The notes beneath the pieces were generated by a model, which searched no databases, was not told where the DNA came from, and saw only the letters and a program-made list of their open reading frames with translations. Of a stretch of DNA of 64,000 bases, positions 32,170 to 41,740 are shown piece after piece. This DNA comes from Marinomonas spartinae (GTDB lineage: Bacteria > Pseudomonadota > Gammaproteobacteria > Pseudomonadales > Marinomonadaceae), in contig NZ_FLOB01000001.1 in assembly GCF_900089775.1 (NCBI RefSeq), forward strand, positions 186,001 to 250,000, given 5' to 3'. Both the position numbers and the translations under genes were made by a program. The stretch's first letter is position 1, and every line of letters begins with the position of its first letter.

Positions 32170-33396
32170 ATGAAATCGCCTTTTACCGGTATGTTCCGGT
32201 CTCTTCGCAATGTCAATTATCGGATTTGGTTTATTGGCGCCCTTATCTCGAACAGTGGGACTTGGATACAGCGAACGGCACAAGATTGGCTGGTGCTGAC
32301 GGAGCTGACAAAACACGATGCATCCGCCCTTGGCTGGGTGATGGCGTGCCAATACGGACCACAGATTCTCTTGTTACCTTGGACTGGCTCGGCTGCGGAC
32401 TACTTTAATAAACGTAAGTTATTGATGGTGACTCAGTTAACCATGGGCTCGTTATCTCTGCTGTTGGGCGTGCTGACGTTAACGGGGTTGATCACATTGT
32501 GGCAAGTGTATGTTTTTGCCGTTTTATTTGGTTCTGCGGCGGCGTTTGATGCGCCCGCACGGCATTCTTTTGTTGGGGAAGTGGTTAATGAAGAGGATCT
32601 CCACAATGCCGTAGCGCTTAACTCCACCTCCTTTAACTCGGCGCGCATGATAGGTCCTGCCATTTCAGGTTTGATTATTGCAGCTACTAATACTGGTTGG
32701 GCGTTTGTGATCAACGGCGTATCTTTCTTGGCGGTGTTAGTGTCATTGTTCTTTTTACGGGTGAGTGAATTGAATTCTGGGACGGATGATAAGCGAGTAA
32801 AAGGTAGCTTTAGCGAAGGATTGCGCTATATGTGGCAGCGTCCAGACCTGAAAGCCATTCTCCTAATGCTGTTATTAGTGGCGACATTTGGGCTCAATTT
32901 TCCGATCTTTATTTCCACCATGGCGGTGAGCGAGTTTCATTCCAGTGCGCAAGGCTATGGACTACTGATGTCTTTTATGGCGATTGGCACCGTATCGGGG
33001 GCCTTGCTTAGCGCGCGTCGAGACAAACCTCGTTTCACCCTGTTATTAAGCAGTGCCTTCGCCTTTGGCATTAGCTGCTTTCTGGCGTCACTGGCACCGA
33101 ACTACTGGTTATTTGCCGCCGCGTTAGTCGTTACGGGTATTTCCGCCCTCACCTTCACCAACTCCGTGACGAGCTTAATACAACTGAGCACAGAGCGCCG
33201 TATGCGGGGGCGAATGATGGCTCTGCGAGTCAGTATTGCCCTTGGCAGCTCCGTGGTCGGCGGCCCTCTTGTAGGATCCGTAGCCCATCTCTTTGGCCCG
33301 CGTTGGGCTCTAGGCATAGGTGCTGCCTCAGGCTTTGCGGCGGCTTTCGTAGCCCTTTATGTCTTGTATCGGGAAAAACAACGGCAGAGGGTTTAA
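32170..33396 (+). CDS. MFS transporter, EntS-like (MFS_3) family
   Basis: A 408-residue transporter with about 12 helices. It starts FRSLRNVNYRIWFIGALISNSGTWIQRTAQDWLV, typical of the EntS/MFS_3 group, which includes siderophore and macrolide exporters. FGSAAAFDAPARHSFVGEVV is another family-typical stretch. No siderophore biosynthesis gene is nearby, so the substrate is open. It stands alone between the zinc operon and the convergent SDR gene. Confidence 0.82.
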   Translation: MKSPFTGMFRSLRNVNYRIWFIGALISNSGTWIQRTAQDWLVLTELTKHDASALGWVMACQYGPQILLLPWTGSAADYFNKRKLLMVTQLTMGSLSLLLGVLTLTGLITLWQVYVFAVLFGSAAAFDAPARHSFVGEVVNEEDLHNAVALNSTSFNSARMIGPAISGLIIAATNTGWAFVINGVSFLAVLVSLFFLRVSELNSGTDDKRVKGSFSEGLRYMWQRPDLKAILLMLLLVATFGLNFPIFISTMAVSEFHSSAQGYGLLMSFMAIGTVSGALLSARRDKPRFTLLLSSAFAFGISCFLASLAPNYWLFAAALVVTGISALTFTNSVTSLIQLSTERRMRGRMMALRVSIALGSSVVGGPLVGSVAHLFGPRWALGIGAASGFAAAFVALYVLYREKQRQRV

Positions 33397-33496
33397 TAGT
33401 CAGCCTAGGTTTCTTTTCTATTTGATCATTGCATTGCGTAAATCATCCAACAGCAATGAAATGGTGGATCATGCTTGTTTTTCTTATGTCATCACC

Positions 33497-33583
33497 GTTA
33501 AGTTGTACATTACCTGCTTTTAGGAATCGACTGGCTTGGTTAAGCGCTTCGACATGACGACGGCGGGCGATAACCCCGCCTTA
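33497..33583 (-). pseudogene. decayed fragment of mnmE
   Basis: On the minus strand this stretch translates as GGVIARRRHVEALNQASRFL and continues KAGNVQLNG. The intact mnmE at 34.8 kb reads [20 protein letters not shown] then [10 protein letters not shown] estimate about 80% DNA identity over roughly 90 bp by eye. Just beyond, in another frame, LLLDDLRNAM resembles the following MnmE segment [11 protein letters not shown], so a frameshift is present, and a TAA occurs right before the conserved part. The rest of the gene is missing. It lies directly downstream of the SDR gene on the same strand. Confidence 0.8.
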
Positions 33584-33604
33584 TTGGGCTAAGTCGTCAA
33601 GGCT

Positions 33605-34309
33605 TTACCAGGGCACATTGTTCCCAAATCTATCTAGATATTTTAGTCCGGGTTTATGGATCTGAGCGAGCAGTACATTGACAATATCCGGCACCGTTTC
33701 TTCTAGAGTAAAGGGGGCTTGATCGCCTCCTAGGCCGGTACGGATCCAGCCTGGGGCCATCAGTACTATGGATCTGGCTGTGTTCTGCTCCCGGACGGCA
33801 AAGCTTTTCACCAGCATATTAAGGGCGGCTTTACTGGCTCGATAGACTTCCCGCATACCCTTTTGGTTGTTGCTGATACTCCCTTGTCCGGAAGACATAA
33901 CACCAATCAGGCCATTAGTCAGCACTAGATCGTCAAAGGCTTCAAGAACCCGCATGGGACCTAGGACATTGGTCAACATTACTTGGTTAAATTCTTCTGT
34001 GCTGACTTTGCCGATAGCAATCATCTGATCCTGAGTGGTCGTGCCCGCATTGCAATACAGCATGTCTAGCCTTTGCCCAGCAAGGCGTTCATGCAGGGTA
34101 CGGATTTGTTCCTGGGAGGTAATATCCAAAGTTTCGATCCTAACTTGGTCCGGATATCGATTGGCTAGGTCATGCAATAAGCTCGGTTTGTTGTTGTCTC
34201 GTACTGTACCTATTACATTCCAGTTTTTGGATACAAACTCTTCGGCCATGGCATAACCTAAGCCCCGGGAAGCACCGATCATCAAAAGGGTTTTTGCTTG
34301 AGCTTTCAT
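33605..34309 (-). CDS. short-chain dehydrogenase/reductase
   Basis: A 234-residue classical SDR: cofactor motif LMIGASRGLGYAMAEEF (TGxxxGxG variant), the NAG motif YCNAGTT, catalytic Ser region GVMSSGQGS and the active-site YRASK. The substrate cannot be named. It resembles the CsgA-type group of short SDRs. It lies between the mnmE fragment and intact mnmE, so it may have arrived with the event that duplicated mnmE. A weak inverted repeat (AGGTT/AACCT at 34377-34394) lies upstream. Confidence 0.85.
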   Translation of the reverse strand: MKAQAKTLLMIGASRGLGYAMAEEFVSKNWNVIGTVRDNNKPSLLHDLANRYPDQVRIETLDITSQEQIRTLHERLAGQRLDMLYCNAGTTTQDQMIAIGKVSTEEFNQVMLTNVLGPMRVLEAFDDLVLTNGLIGVMSSGQGSISNNQKGMREVYRASKAALNMLVKSFAVREQNTARSIVLMAPGWIRTGLGGDQAPFTLEETVPDIVNVLLAQIHKPGLKYLDRFGNNVPW

Positions 34310-34631
34310 AGTGATTTTCCTTTATTTGGCAGAAAGAATCACTATAGGAGGCGATGGATCATTGCGGAAGAGGCATAGGTTGCACATATAACCTGCATAC
34401 TATGCACTATGAGACTTTAGCACGACTACTGCGCTTGCCAATACTTTGTTAAAAACAGGCTCAAAATGCTCATTTATAGCTATAAACTCCGCTTTCTCGT
34501 CTGTTTTTGCCGCGTTTTGTCGTCGCTCGTGACATCGTGCAAAGGTCTCACTATATTAATTTTATTGAAGTCTATTCGCTGTAGCCCGTTGCATTAGAGG
34601 ATGTTTCTGCCACTAATGGGGATAACCAATC
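34310..34631. other. intergenic region upstream of the SDR gene
   Basis: No gene is visible in these 322 bp. The region contains the start-side leader of the SDR gene, a short inverted repeat (AGGTT at 34377-34381 with AACCT at 34390-34394) that might be an operator, and the 3' flank of mnmE. Confidence 0.4.
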
Positions 34632-36011
34632 CTACTTCCCAATACAGAAAGACCCAAAAATACGTCCTAAAAGGTCGTCGCTGGTGAAGGCTCCAGTGAT
34701 TTCGCTAAGGGCTTGTTGGGCTTCTTTGAGGTCTTCCGCTAGCAATTCCCCTGCTCCATAGCCGTTAAGTTGTTCGTTGCCAGCGTCTAGGAAGCGGTTA
34801 GCTTTGTTAAGCGCTTCAATGTGACGACGACGGGCGATAAACCCGCCTTCATTGGTGCTGTCGAAGCCCATAACGGCTTTTAAGTGGTTTGTTAGATCAC
34901 TGACACCCTCACCTGTTTTCGCTGATAGAGAGATCACAGGGACATCTGAGACGATTTCCATTCCTGTGGCTTCTTTGGTTAAGTCGACTTTGTTGCGTAC
35001 TAAAGTCAGGTGTTTTGTATCGCCAAGCTTTTCCATGAATTCGGGCCAGATTTCGTTAGGATCTTTGCTGTCGATGGATTGGCTATCGACCATCATGAGG
35101 ATGCGATCGGCTTTGCTGATTTCATCCCACGCGCGTTGAATACCAATGCGTTCCACTTCATCTGGGCTGTCACGAAGACCGGCGGTGTCGATGATGTGCA
35201 GTGGCATGCCATCAAGATGAATATGCTCCCTTAGTACGTCCCGTGTGGTGCCTTCGATGCTGGTTACAATGGCAGATTCTTTGCCTGACAAAGCGTTAAG
35301 TAAGCTGGATTTGCCTGCATTAGGACGGCCTGCTATTACCACACTCATCCCTTCACGAATCAAAGCGCCTTGGTTGGCTTCTTTTAAGACATCACGCAGG
35401 CGATCTTGAATGCCAGCCAGCTCGCTGGCGACTTTACCATCGCCGATAAAGTCGATTTCTTCTTCGGGAAAATCGATGGCGGCTTCCACGTAAATACGCA
35501 GATGAATCAAGGATTCCACCAGTTCGTCTACGCGTTTTGAGAACGCCCCTTGCAATGAACGCAGCGCGCATTTAGCGGCTTGTTTAGAGGAGCTGTCGAT
35601 CAGGTCGGCAATGGCTTCGGCTTGGGTTAAGTCCATCTTATCGTTCATAAAGGCACGTTCGGAGAACTCTCCAGGACGGGCAAGACGGGCCCCCAAGGCG
35701 ACACAGTGAGTTAATAGCATATCCATGATGACAGGGCCGCCATGGCCTTGTAATTCGAAAACGTCTTCGCCTGTGAAGGAGTTTGGCCCAGGAAAGTATA
35801 AGGCGATGCCTTCGTCAAGTTGCTCGTTCTGGGCATCTTTAAAGGGAACGTAATGGGCGTAGCGAGGCTTCGGGGCAAAACCGACAATCTGTTGTGCAAT
35901 ACTGAGGCTTTTGGGGCCGGATAAACGAATGATGCCAACGCCGCCACGGCCTGGTGCGGTCGCTTGCGCTACGATGGTGTCTTGGTCAATGGCGTATTGA
36001 AAGTCGGTCAT
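34632..36011 (-). CDS. mnmE: tRNA modification GTPase MnmE (TrmE)
   Basis: MnmE partners MnmG in wobble-uridine modification. The 459-residue protein has the N-terminal tetrahydrofolate-binding domain ([19 protein letters not shown]), the inserted G domain ([26 protein letters not shown]) and the conserved C-terminal FCIGK with the cysteine. Full length. It is the last gene of rpmH-rnpA-yidC-mnmE. A broken piece of a second copy is at 33.5 kb. Confidence 0.97.
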   Translation of the reverse strand: MTDFQYAIDQDTIVAQATAPGRGGVGIIRLSGPKSLSIAQQIVGFAPKPRYAHYVPFKDAQNEQLDEGIALYFPGPNSFTGEDVFELQGHGGPVIMDMLLTHCVALGARLARPGEFSERAFMNDKMDLTQAEAIADLIDSSSKQAAKCALRSLQGAFSKRVDELVESLIHLRIYVEAAIDFPEEEIDFIGDGKVASELAGIQDRLRDVLKEANQGALIREGMSVVIAGRPNAGKSSLLNALSGKESAIVTSIEGTTRDVLREHIHLDGMPLHIIDTAGLRDSPDEVERIGIQRAWDEISKADRILMMVDSQSIDSKDPNEIWPEFMEKLGDTKHLTLVRNKVDLTKEATGMEIVSDVPVISLSAKTGEGVSDLTNHLKAVMGFDSTNEGGFIARRRHIEALNKANRFLDAGNEQLNGYGAGELLAEDLKEAQQALSEITGAFTSDDLLGRIFGSFCIGK

Positions 36012-36102
36012 AATAAAACTCGGTACGGTCTACGTCGGAAAATAGGAAAGATAAGGATAGTGCCATTGTCCATTAGCCGTAGAGTGATGGCAATCTAAAC
36101 GT

Positions 36103-36132
36103 AAAAAAGGCCTCCCGAGGGAAGCCTTTTTT
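36103..36132 (-). terminator. intrinsic terminator between yidC and mnmE
   Basis: Arms AAAAAAGGC and GCCTTTTTT with an inner TCCC/GGGA stem form a bidirectional hairpin shortly after the yidC stop at 36170. mnmE transcription would then depend on readthrough or its own promoter. Confidence 0.8.
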
Positions 36133-36169
36133 GTCTCATTTTTGTGCAATGGCTTTTCGAATGAGTCGA

Positions 36170-37840
36170 TTAACCTTCTCGTTCGATTCGCTTGGTAATG
36201 ATGTACTGTTGCAAGATCGACAAGCTGTTGTTGGTCACCCAGTAAAGGACAAGACCCGCAGGGAACCACAAGAAGAAGAAGGTAAAGGCAATTGGCATTA
36301 GCTTCATGATCTTCGCTTGCATTGGGTCTGGCGGTGTTGGGTTCAACATTTGCTGACCGAACATACTTAGACCCATCAAAATTGGCAGGATAAAGTATGG
36401 GTCCATGACAGATAAGTCATGAATCCAGAAGATAAACGGAGCATGACGTAGCTGTACCGATTCCATCAATACCCAGTACAAAGACAAGAAGACTGGCATT
36501 TGTACTAAGATTGGCAAACAACCACCCAATGGGTTGATTTTCTCTTTTTTGTACAGCGCCATCATGGCTTGCGACATCTTCTGACGATCGTCTCCGTACT
36601 GCTCTTTTAACTTGGCGATTTCTGGTGCAAATTTGCGCATTTTCGCCATGGAGCGGTAACTTGCTGCTGACAGTTTAAAGAACACCAATTTTACACAGCA
36701 TACGATAAGAATGATCGAGAAGCCCCAGTTGCCCACAACGGAGTGGATAAAGGACAACAGACTAAAGATCGGTTTTGCTAAGAACCATAACCAGCCGTAA
36801 TCAACTGTCAGATCAAGGTTTGGCGCGGTTGCTTCAAGGTGTTTTTCAAGCTTAGGCCCAACATAGAAGGTGGAGCTTAATGTTGCTTTTTTGCCTGGTT
36901 CGACGTCAACCCGTGGGCCAACAAAACCGATCAGGTTAAAGTCCCCATTGGTACGTGCTTGCAGAGTGAAGTTTTGACCTTGTTCAGGTACCCATGCGGT
37001 CACAAAGTAGTGTTGTAACAGCGCTACCCAGCCTTTATCTGCAGATACTTTGACAGGCTCTTCTTTCATTTTGTCGAAAGAGATTTTGCTGTATTTGGTA
37101 TCGTTATCAGAAATGGCGCCGCCTAAGTATGGGTGTAGGCCCATATTAGTGGATTGACTTGGATCCGGTGAATTATCGCGTTTGATCTGGCCAAATAGAT
37201 TACCACGCCATACTTTGTTCGTGGTGTTATCAATGGTCATCATCTCTTTAATGCGATAGTTACCTCTGGTGAAACGGAAGGTCTTGGTGTATTTCACTCC
37301 GTTCGCACCCGTGTAGTAAAGGTTCACATTTAAAGCGTCTTGGCCTTTTTCAAGGGTATAAGACGTTTTCTCTGTTGTATAAACAGGACGTCCTTTCGAT
37401 GAGGCATCAGGTCCATTAGGTCCGATCAAACCACTTTGTGTGACGTAGACATGTGCGGCTGTGTCTTCAAGAATCACAAAAGGAGCGGGTTTGCCCAAGA
37501 CTTTTGTGTATTTTGGCAGTGCAGCACCGACTATATCACCACCAACAGGGTTAATATCGACACTTAGCGTATCCGTTGTAATGTGGATGAGCTTACCGGG
37601 TGCAACTTTCGTTACATTGTCAGGTATTTTGCTACTGGCCGCATTCGCATTGTGGTGAGCGTCTGGTAAATCAGTTTCTGATTCTGATTGCTTGATTGTT
37701 TCAGCGGTTTGCTGAGTTGTTTGAGCTGCGCTTTGCTTGGACTGAGGACCATAATCGTGGTTCCACTGTAAAAACAGTAGATAGCCAGTGATAAAAAGCG
37801 CACCCCATAAAAAGTAACGTCTGAAATCCATGGTATTCAA
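36170..37840 (-). CDS. yidC: membrane protein insertase YidC
   Basis: YidC inserts and folds inner-membrane proteins alone or with SecYEG. The 556-residue protein starts MNTMDFRRYFLWGALFITGYLLFLQW (first helix), followed by a large periplasmic beta-sandwich domain (about residues 60-340). The conserved Oxa1 core follows with four more helices (PLGGCLPILVQMPVFLSLYWVL, PAGLVLYWVTNN). The true start may be the second Met. It follows rnpA; yidD, usually between them, is absent. Confidence 0.96.
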   Translation of the reverse strand: MNTMDFRRYFLWGALFITGYLLFLQWNHDYGPQSKQSAAQTTQQTAETIKQSESETDLPDAHHNANAASSKIPDNVTKVAPGKLIHITTDTLSVDINPVGGDIVGAALPKYTKVLGKPAPFVILEDTAAHVYVTQSGLIGPNGPDASSKGRPVYTTEKTSYTLEKGQDALNVNLYYTGANGVKYTKTFRFTRGNYRIKEMMTIDNTTNKVWRGNLFGQIKRDNSPDPSQSTNMGLHPYLGGAISDNDTKYSKISFDKMKEEPVKVSADKGWVALLQHYFVTAWVPEQGQNFTLQARTNGDFNLIGFVGPRVDVEPGKKATLSSTFYVGPKLEKHLEATAPNLDLTVDYGWLWFLAKPIFSLLSFIHSVVGNWGFSIILIVCCVKLVFFKLSAASYRSMAKMRKFAPEIAKLKEQYGDDRQKMSQAMMALYKKEKINPLGGCLPILVQMPVFLSLYWVLMESVQLRHAPFIFWIHDLSVMDPYFILPILMGLSMFGQQMLNPTPPDPMQAKIMKLMPIAFTFFFLWFPAGLVLYWVTNNSLSILQQYIITKRIEREG

Positions 37841-37925
37841 CTAATTTGTTTGGTTGGACAATGGGTTCGCAGAACCCTTTTAAAAAACACGCGCTATTAA
37901 ACCAGCCTTTGACGGTTTTTTCAGC

Positions 37926-38324
37926 TTATTTCTGTGTTGAGTGCGTGCGTTTTTGGTTTGAGGTCGTTTTTTTCGACTTCTTCGCCAATTGATCCCAAGC
38001 TTTAGCTAAGCGTTTATGCAGCGTTGGGTTATCTAACTCTTTGATTCCCTGACGAGATAAAAAGATGATATCCATACCGGCTAATAAGGTTTGGTTATGG
38101 CGAAAGGAATCGCGTACCAAACGCTTGATACGATTCCGGCCTACCGCACGTTTATCCGTTTTTTTGGCCACAATCAGACCCAAGCGAGCTTGATCATCTT
38201 TTCGTTTACGTGCCAATAAAAGGAATTCGCCTGCGAAGACTTTGGAGGAGGTGTCGTTAAAGACGGATTGATAATCCTCGGCATTCAGTAATCTGACATG
38301 CCGAGGAAAACAATATTCGGTCAT
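37926..38324 (-). CDS. rnpA: ribonuclease P protein component
   Basis: RnpA is the protein subunit of RNase P, which removes 5' leaders of pre-tRNAs. The 132-residue protein has the family start FPRHVRLLNAEDYQSVF and the RNA-binding signature AVGRNRIKRLVRDSFR. The C-terminus is basic. It lies 8 bp after rpmH. Confidence 0.95.
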   Translation of the reverse strand: MTEYCFPRHVRLLNAEDYQSVFNDTSSKVFAGEFLLLARKRKDDQARLGLIVAKKTDKRAVGRNRIKRLVRDSFRHNQTLLAGMDIIFLSRQGIKELDNPTLHKRLAKAWDQLAKKSKKTTSNQKRTHSTQK

Positions 38325-38332
38325 CAGCGTGC

Positions 38333-38467
38333 TTATGCGCTTAGAGCCTTACGACCACGAGCACGACGACGAGCAATCACTTGACGTCCGCCTTTAGTCG
38401 CCATACGAGCACGGAAACCATGGTTGCGTTTGCGTTTTAGAACGCTAGGTTGAAAAGTTCTTTTCAT
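38333..38467 (-). CDS. rpmH: 50S ribosomal protein L34
   Basis: A 44-residue ribosomal protein beginning [19 protein letters not shown] and ending [11 protein letters not shown], nearly identical in pattern to all bacterial L34 proteins. The start is the ATG at 38467; a longer in-frame reading adds 18 residues that are not part of the family. Very rich in Arg and Lys. Confidence 0.97.
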   Translation of the reverse strand: MKRTFQPSVLKRKRNHGFRARMATKGGRQVIARRRARGRKALSA

Positions 38468-38585
38468 GTTAATTCTCTCACTGAATGCAGTGTTTGAGTT
38501 TTGAGGGTTAGCATTCGCCAAGCCTCGACAATTGATACGAAATCAGGGCGCGGATTTTAGAGCCTTTCGCCAATGAATTCAATGA

Positions 38586-38919
38586 CTACTCATCATCTAT
38601 TGTTAAAAAATTAACCACACATTTGATTAACCTTTTACTCACAAGCTTGTACATCTTTAGTGGATAAAAATATTTTTTCCTTAAAAAGTTATTCACAAAG
38701 GGTGTATAAAATTCAGTTATGTGTATAAATATCAAAAAGTTACTAACATTTTGTATTGTGCAAAACCTTTCAGACAAGGTGCGGTTAATATGTGTATAAG
38801 TAGTTGTTTTATGCACATCAAAAGTGGTTTACCTACAGGTGTGCATAACCTTGACTGTTATCAACAATGATGATGTCTCTTAGGGGTTTTTGGATTTTTT
38901 TCTATTTATATGTGGATAA
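38586..38919. other. dense DnaA-box cluster upstream of dnaA: likely oriC and dnaA autoregulatory region
   Basis: Perfect TTATNCACA boxes on either strand lie at 38689-38697, 38720-38728, 38791-38799, 38809-38817, 38840-38848 and 38911-38919. One-mismatch boxes are at 38659-38667, 38701-38709 and 38858-38866. The region between rpmH and dnaA is AT-rich and without a credible gene. This is the oriC position in Pseudomonas and many bacteria, and it has more perfect boxes than the mnmG-side region. Confidence 0.75.
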
Positions 38920-38981
38920 CTTGCGGTGAGAAAGGTAAAATCCGCTTCTTATCTGTCACTCAATCAGGGAGTACGCCTACA

Positions 38982-40529
38982 GTGTCTTTGGAGCATTGGA
39001 ATCTTTGTCTGCAGCGCTTGCAGGAGGAGTTTTCCACATCGCAGTTCAATACTTGGATTCGTCCATTGCAGGCAGAAATGACGCCTAATGGGGAATTATG
39101 CCTTCGCGCGCCGAATCGTTTTGTGTTGGATTGGGTGAGTAACAAATATCAAACGCGTATTAAAGAGCTCTTATCCGAGTTTGCTGGGAGTGATCCTGCG
39201 GCAACTTTACGCTTTGCCGTAAAAGAACAAAACTTCGCTCAGGCGAATCAAGCTCCTCCGCCCCCTCCTACCCCTGTTGAACCCGTTTCCAGTCCGTTAA
39301 ATAATGATGTGGCTAATGAGTCTGGCTATCGTCCAGGTTTTGGTTTGATGGATGGGGAACAGAGTCAACATGCGGATTTGGAATTTGAAGCGCCGCTAAC
39401 CTTATCGGATACAGGCTTACGTGAAAGTGACTTAGAGCCTTACGAGCAAGGCCAGTTACCCCTTACTCCTCCTAATCGAAAAGTGGAAGTAGAAGGCGGT
39501 ATCAATCACGGGGCGAATCTGAATAACTCTTTTACCTTTGACAACTTCGTTGAAGGGAAATCCAACCAATTGGCTCATGCGGCCGCGTTACAAGTCGCTG
39601 AAAACCCTGGTGGAGCCTATAACCCCCTCTTTATATACGGGGGGGTTGGTTTGGGTAAAACCCACTTAATGCAAGCGGTGGGAACCAAGTTAATGCACCA
39701 CAATCCGAATGCGAAGGTTGTGTATCTGCATTCAGAGCGGTTTGTGGCGGATATGGTTAAGGCATTACAGCTGAACGCTATTAACGACTTTAAGCGCTAT
39801 TATCGCTCGGTCGATGCGTTACTGATTGACGATATTCAGTTTTTTGCGGGTAAAGATCGTACTCAAGAAGAGTTTTTCCACACCTTTAATGCCTTATTGG
39901 AAGGGGGGCAACAGATGATACTCACCTGTGACCGTTATCCAAAAGAGATTCAAGGGTTAGAAGATCGTCTTAAGTCCCGTTTTGGCTGGGGATTGACGGT
40001 GGCGATTGAACCACCAGAATTAGAAACGCGTGTGGCGATTTTGATGCGTAAAGCGGACGAAAGCGGCGTGAAGTTATCTTACGAGTCGGCTTTCTTTATC
40101 GCTCAGAAGATTCGTTCTAATGTGCGAGAATTAGAAGGCGCATTAAAACGTGTCATTGCCAACTCGCATTTTACGGGGCGAGCGATTACGCCGGATTTTG
40201 TAAGAGAGTCATTAAAAGATCTTTTGGCCTTGCAAGACAAGTTGGTGAACATTGATAATATCCAACGCATCGTGGCTGAGTACTACAAGATCAAAATCAG
40301 CGATTTGTTGTCAAAACGTCGCAGCCGGTCTGTGGCCCGTCCTCGTCAGGTGGCCATGTCTTTAGCGAAAGAACTGACAAACCATAGTCTGCCAGAAATT
40401 GGCGATGCCTTTGGTGGTCGCGATCATACGACAGCACTGCACGCGATTCGTAAGATCAAAGAACTTCAAGACACGGATTCGGATATCCGTGAAGACTACA
40501 AACAATTGATGCGAATTTTGACGACCTGA
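38982..40529 (+). CDS. dnaA: chromosomal replication initiator DnaA
   Basis: DnaA binds DnaA boxes and opens the origin. I start at GTG 38982 because the protein then reads (M)[16 protein letters not shown], matching the family N-terminus; the frame is open upstream to 38910 without homology. Domains: I (1-80), a long proline-rich linker II, AAA+ domain III ([28 protein letters not shown]) and DNA-binding domain IV ([28 protein letters not shown]). About 515 residues. dnaN follows after 32 bp. Confidence 0.96.
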   Translation: MSLEHWNLCLQRLQEEFSTSQFNTWIRPLQAEMTPNGELCLRAPNRFVLDWVSNKYQTRIKELLSEFAGSDPAATLRFAVKEQNFAQANQAPPPPPTPVEPVSSPLNNDVANESGYRPGFGLMDGEQSQHADLEFEAPLTLSDTGLRESDLEPYEQGQLPLTPPNRKVEVEGGINHGANLNNSFTFDNFVEGKSNQLAHAAALQVAENPGGAYNPLFIYGGVGLGKTHLMQAVGTKLMHHNPNAKVVYLHSERFVADMVKALQLNAINDFKRYYRSVDALLIDDIQFFAGKDRTQEEFFHTFNALLEGGQQMILTCDRYPKEIQGLEDRLKSRFGWGLTVAIEPPELETRVAILMRKADESGVKLSYESAFFIAQKIRSNVRELEGALKRVIANSHFTGRAITPDFVRESLKDLLALQDKLVNIDNIQRIVAEYYKIKISDLLSKRRSRSVARPRQVAMSLAKELTNHSLPEIGDAFGGRDHTTALHAIRKIKELQDTDSDIREDYKQLMRILTT

Positions 40530-40561
40530 TGGTCTAAGACTTTGATTTAACGGGGAAAATA

Positions 40562-41662
40562 ATGAAATTTTCAGTTGTCCGAGAGACACTTCTTAAGCCA
40601 CTCCAACTGGTGGCAGGCGTTGTAGAGCGCAAACAGACTATGCCTGTTTTGGCCAATGTGTTGGTCGAAGTCAAAGATCAAACATTGACGCTGACTGGCT
40701 CTGACTCGGAAGTAGAATTGATTGGTCATGTGACCTTAGATGAGTGTGAAGAAGGTCGCATTACCGTACCGGCTCGTAAGCTAATGGACATTTGTAAGAG
40801 CTTGCCCGATAGTGCGGTGATTGAATTTACTTTGGATGATCAAAAAGCCGTCATTCGTTCGGGCCGTTCTCGCTTTAGCTTGTCCACGTTACCTGCCGAT
40901 GAATTCCCGAACATTAAAGACATGCAAGGTGAATTGACCGTTTCTGTGGCGCAAAATAAAGTACGTCGTTTGATTGAGCGTACCGGATTCGCCATGGCCA
41001 ACCAAGATGTACGTTATTACTTAAACGGCATGTTGTTTGAAGTGGCAGATGGTCAGCTTCGTGCGGTCTCAACCGACGGTCACCGCCTGGCAACGGCGGT
41101 AGAAGATGCTCAAGTCAGTGGCGATCTCACTCAAGTGATCGTACCTCGTAAAGGCGTGTTGGAATTGAACCGTTTGCTAAACGACAGCGACGACACGGTT
41201 GAATTAACAATTGGTACCAACCACATTCGCGCTCGTGTGGCGGAATACGTTTTCACTTCGAAATTGGTTGATGGCAAGTTTCCAGATTATCATCGGGTTA
41301 TTCCACAAAAGAACGAAAAAATTGTTATTGCTGATCGTTCGGAATTGCGTCAAGTCTTCTTGCGTGCCTCGATTTTGTCGAATGAAAAATACCGTGGTGT
41401 GCGTTTGATTTTATCGAATGGCATGTTGCAAGTATATGCAAACAACCCTGAGCAGGAAGAAGCGGAAGAGTCCGTCTTGGTGCAATATCAGGGCGATAAA
41501 CTGGAAGTCGGCTTCAATGTGGGTTACTTGCTAGACGTTTTGGGCGTGTTAGATTCGCAAGAAGTGCGTTTGTCACTCAGTGACTCTAACACCAGCAGTG
41601 CTTTGATCGAAGAAGCACAAAGCCATGCAGCACAATACGTTGTGATGCCTATGCGTTTGTAA
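40562..41662 (+). CDS. dnaN: DNA polymerase III beta sliding clamp
   Basis: The 366-residue clamp encircles DNA and holds polymerase III. Family features are the start MKFSVVRETLLKPLQLVAGV, the internal DVRYYLNGMLFE and STDGHRLA, and the C-terminal YVVMPMRL. Length is exactly typical. RBS GGGGAA precedes the ATG. It is in the dnaA-dnaN-recF-gyrB cluster. Confidence 0.97.
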   Translation: MKFSVVRETLLKPLQLVAGVVERKQTMPVLANVLVEVKDQTLTLTGSDSEVELIGHVTLDECEEGRITVPARKLMDICKSLPDSAVIEFTLDDQKAVIRSGRSRFSLSTLPADEFPNIKDMQGELTVSVAQNKVRRLIERTGFAMANQDVRYYLNGMLFEVADGQLRAVSTDGHRLATAVEDAQVSGDLTQVIVPRKGVLELNRLLNDSDDTVELTIGTNHIRARVAEYVFTSKLVDGKFPDYHRVIPQKNEKIVIADRSELRQVFLRASILSNEKYRGVRLILSNGMLQVYANNPEQEEAEESVLVQYQGDKLEVGFNVGYLLDVLGVLDSQEVRLSLSDSNTSSALIEEAQSHAAQYVVMPMRL

Positions 41663-41687
41663 TTCACCCCGTGATTCCTCGCACTGA

Positions 41688-41718
41688 AACCCGCTTGCCA
41701 AGGCAAGCGGGTTCTCTT
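41688..41718 (+). terminator. hairpin between dnaN and recF
   Basis: AACCCGCTTGCC (41688-41699) pairs perfectly with GGCAAGCGGGTT (41702-41713) around an AA loop and is followed by CTCTTTTC. It probably terminates or attenuates dnaN transcripts before recF. Confidence 0.75.
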
Positions 41719-41740
41719 TTCTTTGATTTAGGTTAGCCCT

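Noticed and set aside
38586..38816. 76-codon minus-strand frame upstream of dnaA
   Set aside because: It lies in the DnaA-box region, is rich in Ile, Thr and Asn as expected of AT-rich DNA, and has no recognisable family.
38910..38981. DnaA N-terminal extension of 24 residues
   Set aside because: It covers a perfect DnaA box at 38911-38919 and has no similarity to DnaA, which starts at the SLEHW segment.
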